A DNA stretch of 64,000 nt from Sphingosinicella sp. BN140058 (lineage in GTDB: Bacteria; Pseudomonadota; Alphaproteobacteria; Sphingomonadales; Sphingomonadaceae). Where the stretch lies: positions 2,117,501-2,181,500 of the forward strand of contig NZ_CP035501.1 of NCBI RefSeq assembly GCF_004135585.1, in the 5' to 3' direction. The number at the start of each line of letters is the position of its first letter. Positions within the stretch are counted from its first letter, which is position 1. A program made the translations under genes and the position numbers. Below the pieces are notes generated by a model. It had not been told where the DNA came from. It made no database searches and was given only the letters and a program-made list of their open reading frames with translations. Shown here in pieces: positions 36,884-44,313 of this stretch.

Positions 36884-39025
36884 ATGCGCCTTGCTTCTTG
36901 CCTGCTGCTCTCTTGCGCCGCCTTCAACGGCGCTCCGGCCCTTGCGGCCGCTGCGTCCGACGAGGTCGTCGCGGCGGGCGATGCCGCGGCGGCCGCGGCG
37001 GCAGAGAGCGAGGCGGGCGCGCCGGACGAGATCGTCGTCACCGGCGAGCGCGATGCGCGGCGGGTGTTGAGCAAGAGCGATACGCCGCCGCTGGAGACGC
37101 CGCAGCCGATCACTGTGGTAACGGACGACGTCTTCCTCGCCCAGGGCGCGGTGTCGGTCAGCGACACGCTCAACTATGTCGCGGGCGCGACCGCCAATCC
37201 GTACGGGCCCGACAGCCGGGTCGACGGGGTCAAGGTGCGCGGGCTGGACGCGCTCCAGTTTCGCGACGGGATGCGCGACGTCTTCTCTTATTATGCGAGC
37301 ATCCGTGCCGACCCCTACACCTTCTCGCAGGTCGAGCTGGTGCGCGGGCCGGCCTCGGCTTTGTTCGGCGCGGGGGCGCTGGGCGGGCTGTTCAATCTCA
37401 GCTCGAAGCTGCCGCAGTTCGAGGCCGGCGGCGAGATCGCGCTGCGCTACGGCTCGTTCGACCGCAAGGAGGTGCTCGCCGATCTGACCGGGCCGATCAC
37501 CGACGAGCTTGCCGGCCGGATCGTCGCCCGGGTCCGCGATTCGGGCACGCAGACCGATCATGTCGCCGACGACCGGGTGCTGATCGCGCCCTCGCTCACC
37601 TTCGCGCCGAGCAGCGACACCAGCCTCACCCTGCTCGGCCTCTACCAGGAGGATGACGGCGGCTCGACCGCGCAATTCCTGCCTCTGGTCGGCACCCTGC
37701 TGCCCAACCCGAACGGCAAGCTCGACCGCGACCTGTTCATCGGCAAGCCGGGCTGGGACCGCTATGACGGCCGCCTGCTGCAGGGGACGGCAATCCTCGA
37801 CCACCGGTTCAGCGACCAGGTGCGGCTCAGCCTCAAGGCACGCTACATCGACAGCGACCTCGATTATTTCACCCATTATCCCGACAGCTATTCCAACCCG
37901 GCCGCGCCCTATCTCGACGCCGACCAGCGCATCATCGGCCTCTATGCCGACGCGAACCGGGCGCGGATGGAGATCTTCTCGACCGACAACAATCTGAGGG
38001 TGACCTTCGATACGGGTGCACAGATCGAGCATGCTCTGCTCGCCGGCGTGGACTACAGCTGGAACCACGTTCGCAAGGTTGCCGGCTTCGGCTATGAATC
38101 GATCGACATCTACGATCCCGATTATGCGAGCCTGTCCGATTATGGCGGCGGCCTGCCCGAGCCCTCCGCCCCGTCCGAGGACATCAGGCAGACTCAGCTC
38201 GGCTTCTACCTGCAGGACCAGATCCGGATCGCCGACCGCGTCTCCGTGACTCTCGGCGTGCGCCACGACCAGGCCGAGGCCAAGGATGCGCTCGGCGGCG
38301 GCAGCTATGACGAGAGCGCGACCACCTTCCGCGCCGGCGTGATCGGCGAGATCGTGGCGGGCGTGTCGCCCTTCGTCAGCTATACCGAGAGCTTCGAGCC
38401 GATCGCCGGCGCGGCGAGCGACGGCAGCCCGTTCAAGCCCAAGAGCGGCCGCCAATATGAAGCGGGGATCAAGTTCCAGCCGGCGCCGAACGCGCTGGTG
38501 ACGGTGACCGCCTTCCACATCAAGGAAAGCAACACGCCGATCGACGATGCCGGCACGCCCGATCCGTTCGACCAGATTCAGGCGGGATCGCTGACCTCCA
38601 AGGGCTTCGAGATCGAGGGGCGCGCCACCCTGCCCGGCGACCTGCAGCTGATCGCCAATGTGAGCCGCAACGACGCCAAGCTGAAGGATACCGGCCGGCA
38701 GCTGGAGAACGTGCCGAAAACCAATGCCTCCTTGTGGGCGCTGAAGCAGGCGACTCTCGCCAGCGGCATGACGCTCCGGATCGGCGGCGGCGTCCGCTAT
38801 GTCGGCGCCAACCGCTCGTTCGGCGCCGCCTTCCCCGACGGCATCCGCACGCCGAGCTACACTCTGGTGGACGCGGTTGCCGAGATCGGCTGGAAGCAAT
38901 GGAGCCTCGGCATCAACGCGGTCAATCTGTTCGACAAGCGCTTCTACAGCGCGTGCCTTGCGCGCGGCGACTGCTTCCAGGGGCAGGCGCGCAACGTCTT
39001 CGGCACCCTGAGCTACCGCTTCTGA
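36884..39025 (+). CDS. TonB-dependent siderophore receptor (ferrichrome type)
   Basis: A 713-residue outer-membrane receptor. It has a signal peptide (MRLASCLLLSCAAFNGAPAL), an N-terminal DEIVVTGERDARRV segment and a plug domain (TPQPITVVTDDVFLAQGA, VELVRGPASALFGAGALGG). A 22-strand type barrel ends with the terminal aromatic NVFGTLSYRF. Two late cysteines (CLARGDC) are typical of the FhuA-like siderophore group. It imports a ferric siderophore using TonB energy. The product heads a three-gene operon with a membrane protein (one base apart) and a PepSY protein. The operon is probably iron-regulated through the palindrome upstream. Confidence 0.93.
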   Translation: MRLASCLLLSCAAFNGAPALAAAASDEVVAAGDAAAAAAAESEAGAPDEIVVTGERDARRVLSKSDTPPLETPQPITVVTDDVFLAQGAVSVSDTLNYVAGATANPYGPDSRVDGVKVRGLDALQFRDGMRDVFSYYASIRADPYTFSQVELVRGPASALFGAGALGGLFNLSSKLPQFEAGGEIALRYGSFDRKEVLADLTGPITDELAGRIVARVRDSGTQTDHVADDRVLIAPSLTFAPSSDTSLTLLGLYQEDDGGSTAQFLPLVGTLLPNPNGKLDRDLFIGKPGWDRYDGRLLQGTAILDHRFSDQVRLSLKARYIDSDLDYFTHYPDSYSNPAAPYLDADQRIIGLYADANRARMEIFSTDNNLRVTFDTGAQIEHALLAGVDYSWNHVRKVAGFGYESIDIYDPDYASLSDYGGGLPEPSAPSEDIRQTQLGFYLQDQIRIADRVSVTLGVRHDQAEAKDALGGGSYDESATTFRAGVIGEIVAGVSPFVSYTESFEPIAGAASDGSPFKPKSGRQYEAGIKFQPAPNALVTVTAFHIKESNTPIDDAGTPDPFDQIQAGSLTSKGFEIEGRATLPGDLQLIANVSRNDAKLKDTGRQLENVPKTNASLWALKQATLASGMTLRIGGGVRYVGANRSFGAAFPDGIRTPSYTLVDAVAEIGWKQWSLGINAVNLFDKRFYSACLARGDCFQGQARNVFGTLSYRF

Positions 39026-39026
39026 C

Positions 39027-39590
39027 ATGGTCTGGCCGGCGAGCCTGGCGGCGATCGCCTCCGTGCTGGTGCTGCGGGCGGCGTGGGCGCGGCGGACCCG
39101 TTCGCATGCGCTGAACGGCGCCGGCTGGGCGCTGATGGCGCTCGCCGCGGGGCTCGGCTGGCAGGAAGCAGGGGCGTGGGGGACGAGCGTCGCCTGCCTC
39201 GCCGGCATGGCCGCCGCCTGCCTGCTGCTCGCTTACGCCGCGCTGACCGCGCCGGCGGGGACCGAGCGGGCGTCGAACCGGCGCGCGGGCATGCTTCCGC
39301 AGGGCGGCGAGCCGCTCGGGCTCGGGCGGCGGGTGGCGACCTTTGCGATCAGCGTGCTGCTCGCGGCGGCGGCCGGCGTCGGCCTGGCGCTCGGGCTGCG
39401 CAGCCTTGCCGGGCTGCTCGGCGCGGGCGAGGCCGATTCGACCGCGCTCGCCTTCTTCGCGATGCCGCTCGCCTGGGCGATGCTCGGTTTCTATGTGCTG
39501 ATGGAGCAAAGGCGGCTGCGGCCGCTGCTGGTGCTGGCGGCGTTCGCCCTGGCCGGGCTGCCGGCCTTCGTGACGGGAGCAAGTGGATGA
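39027..39590 (+). CDS. multi-helix membrane protein of the siderophore operon
   Basis: A 187-residue inner-membrane protein with about six hydrophobic segments (near residues 3-20, 32-47, 54-74, 105-127, 140-160 and 166-183). I do not recognise a named domain. It starts one base after the receptor stop and overlaps the PepSY gene by ATGA, so it is part of the same uptake operon. A role supporting the PepSY protein in the inner membrane is an inference from position. Confidence 0.8.
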   Translation: MVWPASLAAIASVLVLRAAWARRTRSHALNGAGWALMALAAGLGWQEAGAWGTSVACLAGMAAACLLLAYAALTAPAGTERASNRRAGMLPQGGEPLGLGRRVATFAISVLLAAAAGVGLALGLRSLAGLLGAGEADSTALAFFAMPLAWAMLGFYVLMEQRRLRPLLVLAAFALAGLPAFVTGASG

Positions 39591-40924
39591 GCGCGGCGCC
39601 GGATCCGGGAACCGTCAAACGGGCGCTGTCGGCCCATGCCGCGATCGGGCTGCTCGCCGGCGCTTTGCTCTATCTGGTGTCGCTGACCGGCACGCTGGCG
39701 GTGTTCTACGCCGAGTTCCAGCGGGTGGAGCAACAAGGCGTGCCGGAGATGACGGCGATCGCGCCGGAGGCGGTGGCGCGCGGTGTCGCCGCAATGGTCG
39801 CGACCGAGGCGGGCAAGCCCAAGACCACTCATCTCTACGTGCACATGCCGGTGGAGGATCTGCCGCGGGCGACGATCACCACCGACAACCAGGCCTTTCA
39901 TCTGCGCGCCGACGGCAGCCTCGCGCAGAAGGAGGAGATCGCCTGGTCCGACTTCCTGCTCCAGCTCCATTACCTGCTCAATCTGCCGGCGCTGTTCGGG
40001 ATCCTCCTGGTCGGCGCGCTCGGCGTGGCGATGCTGGCGCTGGCGGTGTCGGGCGTCGTCGCGCATCCGCGCATCTTCCGCGACGCCTTCCGCCTGCGGG
40101 CGCGGGACGCCAATGCGCTCGCCGACTGGCACAATCGCCTGAGCGTCTGGACCCTGCCTTTCTCGGTCGCGATCGCGCTGACCGGGGCGATCATCGGCAC
40201 CGCTACGCTCACCGGCTATGCGATCGCCTCGGCCGATCATGGCGGCGATCTCGAGAAGGTCTATGCGCCGATCTACGGCGCCGAGGCGAAGCCCGATCCG
40301 GCGCCGGCGCCGCTGCCCGACGTCGCTGCGGCGCTGCGGCACATGGCCGCGCACCATCCCGACGTGGTGGTGAGCTATGCGATCCTCCACGATCCGGGGA
40401 CGAAGGGGCAGCATATCCAGATCGTCGGCGAGCATCAGCGGCGGCTGATCTTCGGCGAATATTACGGCTTCGACGCGGCCGGGCAATTCCAGCACAGGGC
40501 CGGGCTTGCCGACGGCGCGGTGGGGCAGCAGGCAGCGGCCTCGCTCTACCGCCTCCATTTCGGCACGTTCGGCGGGCTGCCGGTCAAGATCGCCTATTTC
40601 GTGTTCGGGGCGGCGCTGACGGCGATCTGCGCGACCGGCACCTTCCTCTGGCTCGGCAAGCGCCGGCGGCGCGGCTTCGACGAACCGCGGCTGCTGGCGG
40701 CGTGGCGCGGCGTCGTCTGGGGCTGGCCGATCGCGCTGGCGGCGAGCTTCGTCGCGCGGATCGCGATCGGCAACGACGCGCCGCTCGTTCCGATCTTCTG
40801 GGGCGGGGCGGTGCTGGTCGTCGTGGCGGCGGTGGCGCTGGCCAGGTGGCGGCCGCTCCCGCGCCTGTTGCAGGGCGGGCTGGTCGCGGCGATCGGCGCC
40901 GACGCGGTTGCGGCGATCGTCTGA
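39587..40924 (+). CDS. PepSY-associated membrane protein, iron-uptake reductase-like
   Basis: A 445-residue protein of the PepSY-associated TM-helix family. It has a first helix at 17-40 (HAAIGLLAGALLYLVSLTG), a periplasmic part, a central helix pair (LLNLPALFGILLVGALGVA and LPFSVAIALTGAIIGTATL), a PepSY-like region and C-terminal helices. Histidines flank the helices (LHYLLNL, DWHNRLSVW, RLHFGTFGG), as in members thought to bind haem and reduce ferric siderophores. ATG at 39587 overlaps the previous stop; in-frame sequence upstream of it lacks family similarity. Confidence 0.88.
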   Translation: MSAAPDPGTVKRALSAHAAIGLLAGALLYLVSLTGTLAVFYAEFQRVEQQGVPEMTAIAPEAVARGVAAMVATEAGKPKTTHLYVHMPVEDLPRATITTDNQAFHLRADGSLAQKEEIAWSDFLLQLHYLLNLPALFGILLVGALGVAMLALAVSGVVAHPRIFRDAFRLRARDANALADWHNRLSVWTLPFSVAIALTGAIIGTATLTGYAIASADHGGDLEKVYAPIYGAEAKPDPAPAPLPDVAAALRHMAAHHPDVVVSYAILHDPGTKGQHIQIVGEHQRRLIFGEYYGFDAAGQFQHRAGLADGAVGQQAAASLYRLHFGTFGGLPVKIAYFVFGAALTAICATGTFLWLGKRRRRGFDEPRLLAAWRGVVWGWPIALAASFVARIAIGNDAPLVPIFWGGAVLVVVAAVALARWRPLPRLLQGGLVAAIGADAVAAIV

Positions 40925-40994
40925 TCGTGCGGCGGGGCGGACGCTAACACGTATAGTGCCCCCCTTTGACACGGTGATCGTGACCGCGGGTGAT

Positions 40995-41051
40995 GCTCCT
41001 CCACCATTCTTAGGGTGGTCCCCCTCCCCGAGCGAGCTTGCGGAGGAGCTT
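40995..41051. repeat. palindromic G/C-rich repeat, single copy
   Basis: GCTCCTCCACC-ATTCTTAG-GGTGGTCCCCCTCCCCGAGC, then GAGCTTGCGGAGGAGC. The module lies between the convergent PepSY and SnoaL-like genes and could serve as a bidirectional terminator. Confidence 0.65.
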
Positions 41052-41064
41052 TCGGGATGGCGGC

Positions 41065-41505
41065 TCAGCGCGGCTCGGGAGCCGCGACGTTGGTCGATTG
41101 GCGCGCAATCTGGCGCCAGCCGTCGGGGGTCTTGCGCCAGATGCTGGTGAAGCGGCGGCGGATCGGCGCCGATGGCGCGCCGGCGCGGGTGACCTTCTCC
41201 TCGCCCATCAACACGACGATCGACTCGCCTGAGGGGTAAGCGGCCTGCACCTCCCGTTCGTAGCCGGCGAAGCGGGTCGCACCGGAGCGGAATTGTTCGA
41301 GAACCTGCTCCGCGGTGAGGATCTCGTTGGCCGAATTCTGAAGCCTGAACTCGGGCGCGAACAGGCTGCGCAAGGTGGCGACGTCGCCTGCGGCGATCGC
41401 GGCCTCCAGCCTGCGGTTGCGCGCGAGCACCTGGTCGACATGGGGGTGCTGCGCCGCCGGAGCGGGCGCGAGAGACGTGAGCAGCAAAGCGATCGTGCCG
41501 AGCAT
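41065..41505 (-). CDS. exported SnoaL/DUF4440-like protein (NTF2 fold)
   Basis: A 146-residue protein with a short signal peptide (MLGTIALLLTSLAPAPAAQ) and an NTF2-like domain: RRLEAAIAAGDVATLRSLFA, LTAEQVLEQF, FTSIWRKTPDGWRQIARQS. The fold is used by many small lyases and ligand-binding proteins, so the activity is unknown. ATG at 41505 has an excellent GGGAGGA site; sequence further upstream in frame lacks similarity. Confidence 0.82.
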   Translation of the reverse strand: MLGTIALLLTSLAPAPAAQHPHVDQVLARNRRLEAAIAAGDVATLRSLFAPEFRLQNSANEILTAEQVLEQFRSGATRFAGYEREVQAAYPSGESIVVLMGEEKVTRAGAPSAPIRRRFTSIWRKTPDGWRQIARQSTNVAAPEPR

Positions 41506-41552
41506 CCTATCCTCCCCGGCCATCCTAAGCGTTCGGCGCGCCGAACGGAACG

Positions 41553-41933
41553 TCAGACTTGCCCGGCAACGCCGCCCTTGCGCTTGCGCGGTTTGCGTTT
41601 GGCGGTGCCGCGGGTGCCGGCTTCGACGGCGAGGCGGGACCAATGCTGCAGGGCGTCGGCATCGTCATAGACGTCGGCGGGCGCGCGGCGATAATCCATT
41701 GTGCCGACGCGGCCGTCCTTGAAGGTCATGCTGAACCGCTCGCAGCCTGCCTCGTCCCAGAGCGCGTCGGTTTCGGCATCGGCCTTGAGCCAGAGCGTAT
41801 CGTCGTGGAGGATCGCGAAGATGATGCCGTCGAGATAGAGCGTCGCGCCGCCCATCATGCGGCGCAGCGACACCGATCCGAGCGGCGCCAGCGCTTCCTG
41901 GATCCAGGAATAGAGGCCCTCGTCGATGCTCAT
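41553..41933 (-). CDS. TfoX/Sxy N-terminal-domain protein
   Basis: A 126-residue protein with the TfoX N-terminal fold (SLRRMMGGATLYLDGIIFAI, DTLWLKADAETDALW, DYRRAPADVYDD) and a basic tail (KRKPRKRKGG). Sxy/TfoX controls competence genes in gammaproteobacteria. Stand-alone N-terminal-domain proteins in alphaproteobacteria have no proven role, so the name does not establish competence regulation. It is followed on the same strand by the SnoaL-like gene, 47 bases away. Confidence 0.88.
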   Translation of the reverse strand: MSIDEGLYSWIQEALAPLGSVSLRRMMGGATLYLDGIIFAILHDDTLWLKADAETDALWDEAGCERFSMTFKDGRVGTMDYRRAPADVYDDADALQHWSRLAVEAGTRGTAKRKPRKRKGGVAGQV

Positions 41934-41943
41934 GCGGCAATAC

Positions 41944-42273
41944 TCATGCGGCCGTGATCCTGAGGCCGGCGATGCAGCCGACCAGGCCGAGCAGCAGCAG
42001 CAGGCGGATGGTGGTGGCCGGCTCGCCGAACCACCAGATGCCGACGATCACCGTGCCGGCGGCGCCGATACCGGTCCACACCGCATAGGCCGTGCCCATC
42101 GGAATGGTGCGGGCGGCGAGCTCGAGCAGGCCCATCGACAAGGTGACCGAGGCGAGGAAGCCCAAGGTCCAGGGGATGTTGCGGAAGCCCTCGGCATTGC
42201 GCAGGCAGGTGGTGAAGCCGACCTCGAACAGGCCGCCGACGCAGAGCAGTATCCAGGCGAGGAGGGGGGTCAT
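41944..42273 (-). CDS. SMR-family multidrug efflux protein
   Basis: A 109-residue four-helix protein. WILLCVGGLFEVGFTTCLRN holds the essential membrane glutamate of helix 1, and IPMGTAYAVWTGIGAAGTV is the SMR signature. Such proteins dimerise and export cations such as quaternary ammonium compounds or guanidinium by proton exchange; the early WILL...E pattern leans to the SugE/Gdx side. The start overlaps the upstream EamA gene by four bases, suggesting coupled translation of two drug/metabolite-type transporters. Confidence 0.92.
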   Translation of the reverse strand: MTPLLAWILLCVGGLFEVGFTTCLRNAEGFRNIPWTLGFLASVTLSMGLLELAARTIPMGTAYAVWTGIGAAGTVIVGIWWFGEPATTIRLLLLLGLVGCIAGLRITAA

Positions 42274-43172
42274 GGCATGGCCTCGATGGCGGGTTCGGGA
42301 TGGGCGGAGGTGCGGGCGGCGAGGATGCAGCCGGCGACGATCAGGGCGGCGCCGGCGAGGGTCGCCAGCCGCACCGGCTCGGCGAAGACCAGGAAGCCGA
42401 AGATCGCCGCCCAGACGAGGGCGGTATATTCGACCGGGGCCAGCCGGTGCGCCTCGGCGCGGGCATAGGCCCAGGCGAGCAGCATCAGCGAGATCAAAGC
42501 CAGTATCGCGGCGACGAACAGGTTCGGCCAGTGGCCGGCGGCGGGCGGCGTCGCGAGGAAGGGCGCCGCGACCGCGAGCGTCGCCACCACCACGACATAT
42601 TGGTAGAAGGCGATTTCGAGCGGCTTCGCGACCAGGGCCTGCTGGCGCATCAGGATGATGTTGTAGGCATAGAGCATCGCCGACGTGAGCACCGAGGCGA
42701 CGCCCCACCAGTCGCGGCCGCCGGCGTCGCCCGTGCGGGTGGCGACGATCAGCAGGACGCCGGCGAAGCCGACCAAGGAGGCGAGCACCGCCTGTTTGCC
42801 GACCGGCTCGTCCAGGATCGCGGCGGCGAGGTAGAGCGAGACGAGCGGCGCGACGAAGGTGAGCGCGACCGCTTCGGCGAGCGGCATGCGGGCGATTCCC
42901 CAGAAAAAGGTCAAGGCCATGAACGCGCCGACGATGCCGCGGATGACGTGAAAGCGCATCGCGGCGCGGGTCGGCCGGGCCGGGCGCGAGGCGGCGTAGA
43001 GGATCGTGGACAAAGCGAGGCCGACCAGCATCCGCCAGAAGACGGCGTTGAACGCGCCAATGCCGAGCGCCAGACCCTTCATCACCGCGTCCATCGCCGA
43101 GAACAGAGCGATGCCGAGCGTTCCCACCAGGAAGGGAACCAGGACGGTGTCAGTGCGGGCGGGGGCGGCCAT
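42270..43172 (-). CDS. EamA-family drug/metabolite transporter
   Basis: A 300-residue protein with ten predicted helices arranged as two EamA repeats (about 12-140 and 155-288). Typical family segments include FWRMLVGLALSTIL, VAPLVSLYLAAAILDEPVG and PVEYTALVWAAIFGFLVFAE. The family covers exporters of amino acids, nucleotides and other metabolites; the substrate is unknown. First gene of a two-gene unit with the SMR transporter. It is separated from hsp20 by a strong hairpin. Confidence 0.92.
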   Translation of the reverse strand: MAAPARTDTVLVPFLVGTLGIALFSAMDAVMKGLALGIGAFNAVFWRMLVGLALSTILYAASRPARPTRAAMRFHVIRGIVGAFMALTFFWGIARMPLAEAVALTFVAPLVSLYLAAAILDEPVGKQAVLASLVGFAGVLLIVATRTGDAGGRDWWGVASVLTSAMLYAYNIILMRQQALVAKPLEIAFYQYVVVVATLAVAAPFLATPPAAGHWPNLFVAAILALISLMLLAWAYARAEAHRLAPVEYTALVWAAIFGFLVFAEPVRLATLAGAALIVAGCILAARTSAHPEPAIEAMP

Positions 43173-43234
43173 GCTCAGCCGTTAGCGAAGCACGCCGGGT
43201 TCGTCACGTGAACCGGCGCGAGCCCGACGCAAAG

Positions 43235-43262
43235 CGGCCCCGGAGCGGGTGCTCCGGGGCCG
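43235..43262 (-). terminator. strong hairpin terminator after hsp20
   Basis: CGGCCCCGGAGC and GCTCCGGGGCCG form a perfect twelve-base stem with a four-base loop, 11 bases past the hsp20 stop. The short T runs on both sides are weak, but the stem is very stable. Confidence 0.75.
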
Positions 43263-43273
43263 TTTGAAGGAGA

Positions 43274-43756
43274 TCAGGCGGCGCGAACGTCGCCGTGATT
43301 GTCGTTTTCGGAGCTCTGCCCCTCGATCGTGGTCTGCGGTTGGGCGCCGCCGATCGCGACCTTGCGGGGCTTCATCGCTTCCGGGATCTCGCGGACGAGC
43401 TCGATCGAGAGCAGGCCGTCGCGCAGATCGGCGCCGCGCACCTGGACGTAGTCGCCGAGCGCGAAGCGACGCTCGAACGCACGGGTGGCGATGCCGCGGT
43501 GGATATACTGGCCCTCGTCATTGCCGCTCCTGCGGCCGGAGACGAGCAGCTGGTTCTGCTGCGCGGTGATCTCGATCTCGTCCGAGCGGAAGCCGGCGAC
43601 CGCGACCGTGATGCGGTAGCTGTCCTCGTCGAGCTTCTCGAGATCGAAGGGCGGGTAATTCTCCGCGGCCTGGCCGGCATTTTCGAGCAGATCGAACAGG
43701 CGATCGAAGCCGATCGCCGAGCGGCGCAGCGGGGCGAAATCGTAGTTGGTCCTCAT
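43274..43756 (-). CDS. hsp20: small heat shock protein, Hsp20/alpha-crystallin
   Basis: A 160-residue IbpA-like chaperone that holds unfolding proteins in a refoldable state. The alpha-crystallin domain spans about residues 37-125 (PPFDLEKLDEDSYRITVAVAG, NQLLVSGRR), with FERRFALGDYVQV and DGLLSIELVREIPE before the conserved C-terminal tail (KPRKVAI). ATG at 43756 lies nine bases after GGAGG. Expression is probably heat-controlled at translation by the thermometer in its leader and possibly at transcription (CTTGAAAA at 43878-43885). Confidence 0.95.
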   Translation of the reverse strand: MRTNYDFAPLRRSAIGFDRLFDLLENAGQAAENYPPFDLEKLDEDSYRITVAVAGFRSDEIEITAQQNQLLVSGRRSGNDEGQYIHRGIATRAFERRFALGDYVQVRGADLRDGLLSIELVREIPEAMKPRKVAIGGAQPQTTIEGQSSENDNHGDVRAA

Positions 43757-43860
43757 TGTCCAAGTCCTCCTGTGAGCAACGTGGTTCGTGAGGGGCGACC
43801 GCGACAGGCGCGGGCGCCCTCCGGAAAACCGGGCCCATCTGGCGCCCGGCAAGAGTGATT
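43757..43860 (-). promoter_or_regulatory. ROSE-type RNA thermometer in hsp20 leader
   Basis: The leader ends with GTTGCTC-ACA-GGAGGAC just before the start. This is the ROSE arrangement in which a U(U/C)GCU segment pairs with the Shine-Dalgarno sequence and melts at heat shock. Upstream lies a second stable hairpin (GGGCGCC / GGCGCCC around TTTT). ROSE elements are established in alphaproteobacterial small heat shock gene leaders; the assignment here rests on sequence and position. Confidence 0.75.
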
Positions 43861-43909
43861 TAGAACCAGATGGGTTCTTTTCAAGGAATGGGGTTGAGGT
43901 TTTTTCCGA

Positions 43910-43969
43910 GCCTCCCCACGCTTGCTCGGGGAGGGGGACCGCCGCCGACAGGCCGGGGTGGAGGGGGTG
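43910..43969 (+). repeat. palindromic G/C-rich repeat, forward half of pair 2
   Basis: CCTCCCCACGCTTGCTCGGG-GAGGGGGACC, then CGCCGCCGACAGGC, then GGGGTGGAGGGGG. It faces the module at 44019-44128 across about 50 bases. Confidence 0.78.
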
Positions 43970-44018
43970 CGGAGACCCGCCTGGGAGCTGGAGAAGCTAG
44001 TCCGCGTGGGTCTCGACA

Positions 44019-44128
44019 CCCCCTCCACCATGCTGCGCATGGTCCCCCTCCCATGAGCAGGTCGCCATCTCCCCCGGAGATGGCTGCGCCGCGCGGGGCG
44101 CGGGGCACCTGCTCATCGGGGAGGATCT
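44019..44128 (-). repeat. palindromic G/C-rich repeat, extended reverse half of pair 2
   Basis: CCCCCTCCACC-ATGCTGCGCAT-GGTCCCCCTCCC is followed by inverted arms ATGAGCAGGT and ACCTGCTCAT around a 44-base loop, then CGGGGAGGATC. The outer hairpin of the family is here expanded by inserted sequence. Confidence 0.75.
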
Positions 44129-44313
44129 TGTCGGCCCTGATCCCCTTCCACCATGCTGCGCATGACGGCGGCTCGTCGGCCGGTTCCGGTTCCAGGGACG
44201 CCCCCGGCGTCTCTACCCGCCTGCCCTCTCTCCGCGGCGGGAAGGATCTAGCTCCGGCGCACTTGCCTTCTGCCCCGCCGCCTTCCATCGTCGCCGCAAA
44301 AGGGAGGATGTTG

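Larger units (their letters stand above)
43861..44313. other. gene-free stretch between hsp20 leader and dipeptidase
   Basis: About 450 bases holding a CTTGAAAA heat-shock-promoter-like element at 43878-43885, a facing pair of palindromic repeats, and a further partial copy (CCACCATGCTGCGCATG near 44148-44164). No gene is supported. Confidence 0.6.

Noticed and set aside
41553..41933. TfoX-domain gene as evidence for natural competence
   Set aside because: Single-domain TfoX-like proteins are widespread in alphaproteobacteria without competence genes, and none lie nearby.
43861..43890. Complete heat-shock sigma-factor promoter before hsp20
   Set aside because: CTTGAAAA is present, but the CCCAT element follows after only three bases, which is far too close for a standard promoter. 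Only the first element is noted.
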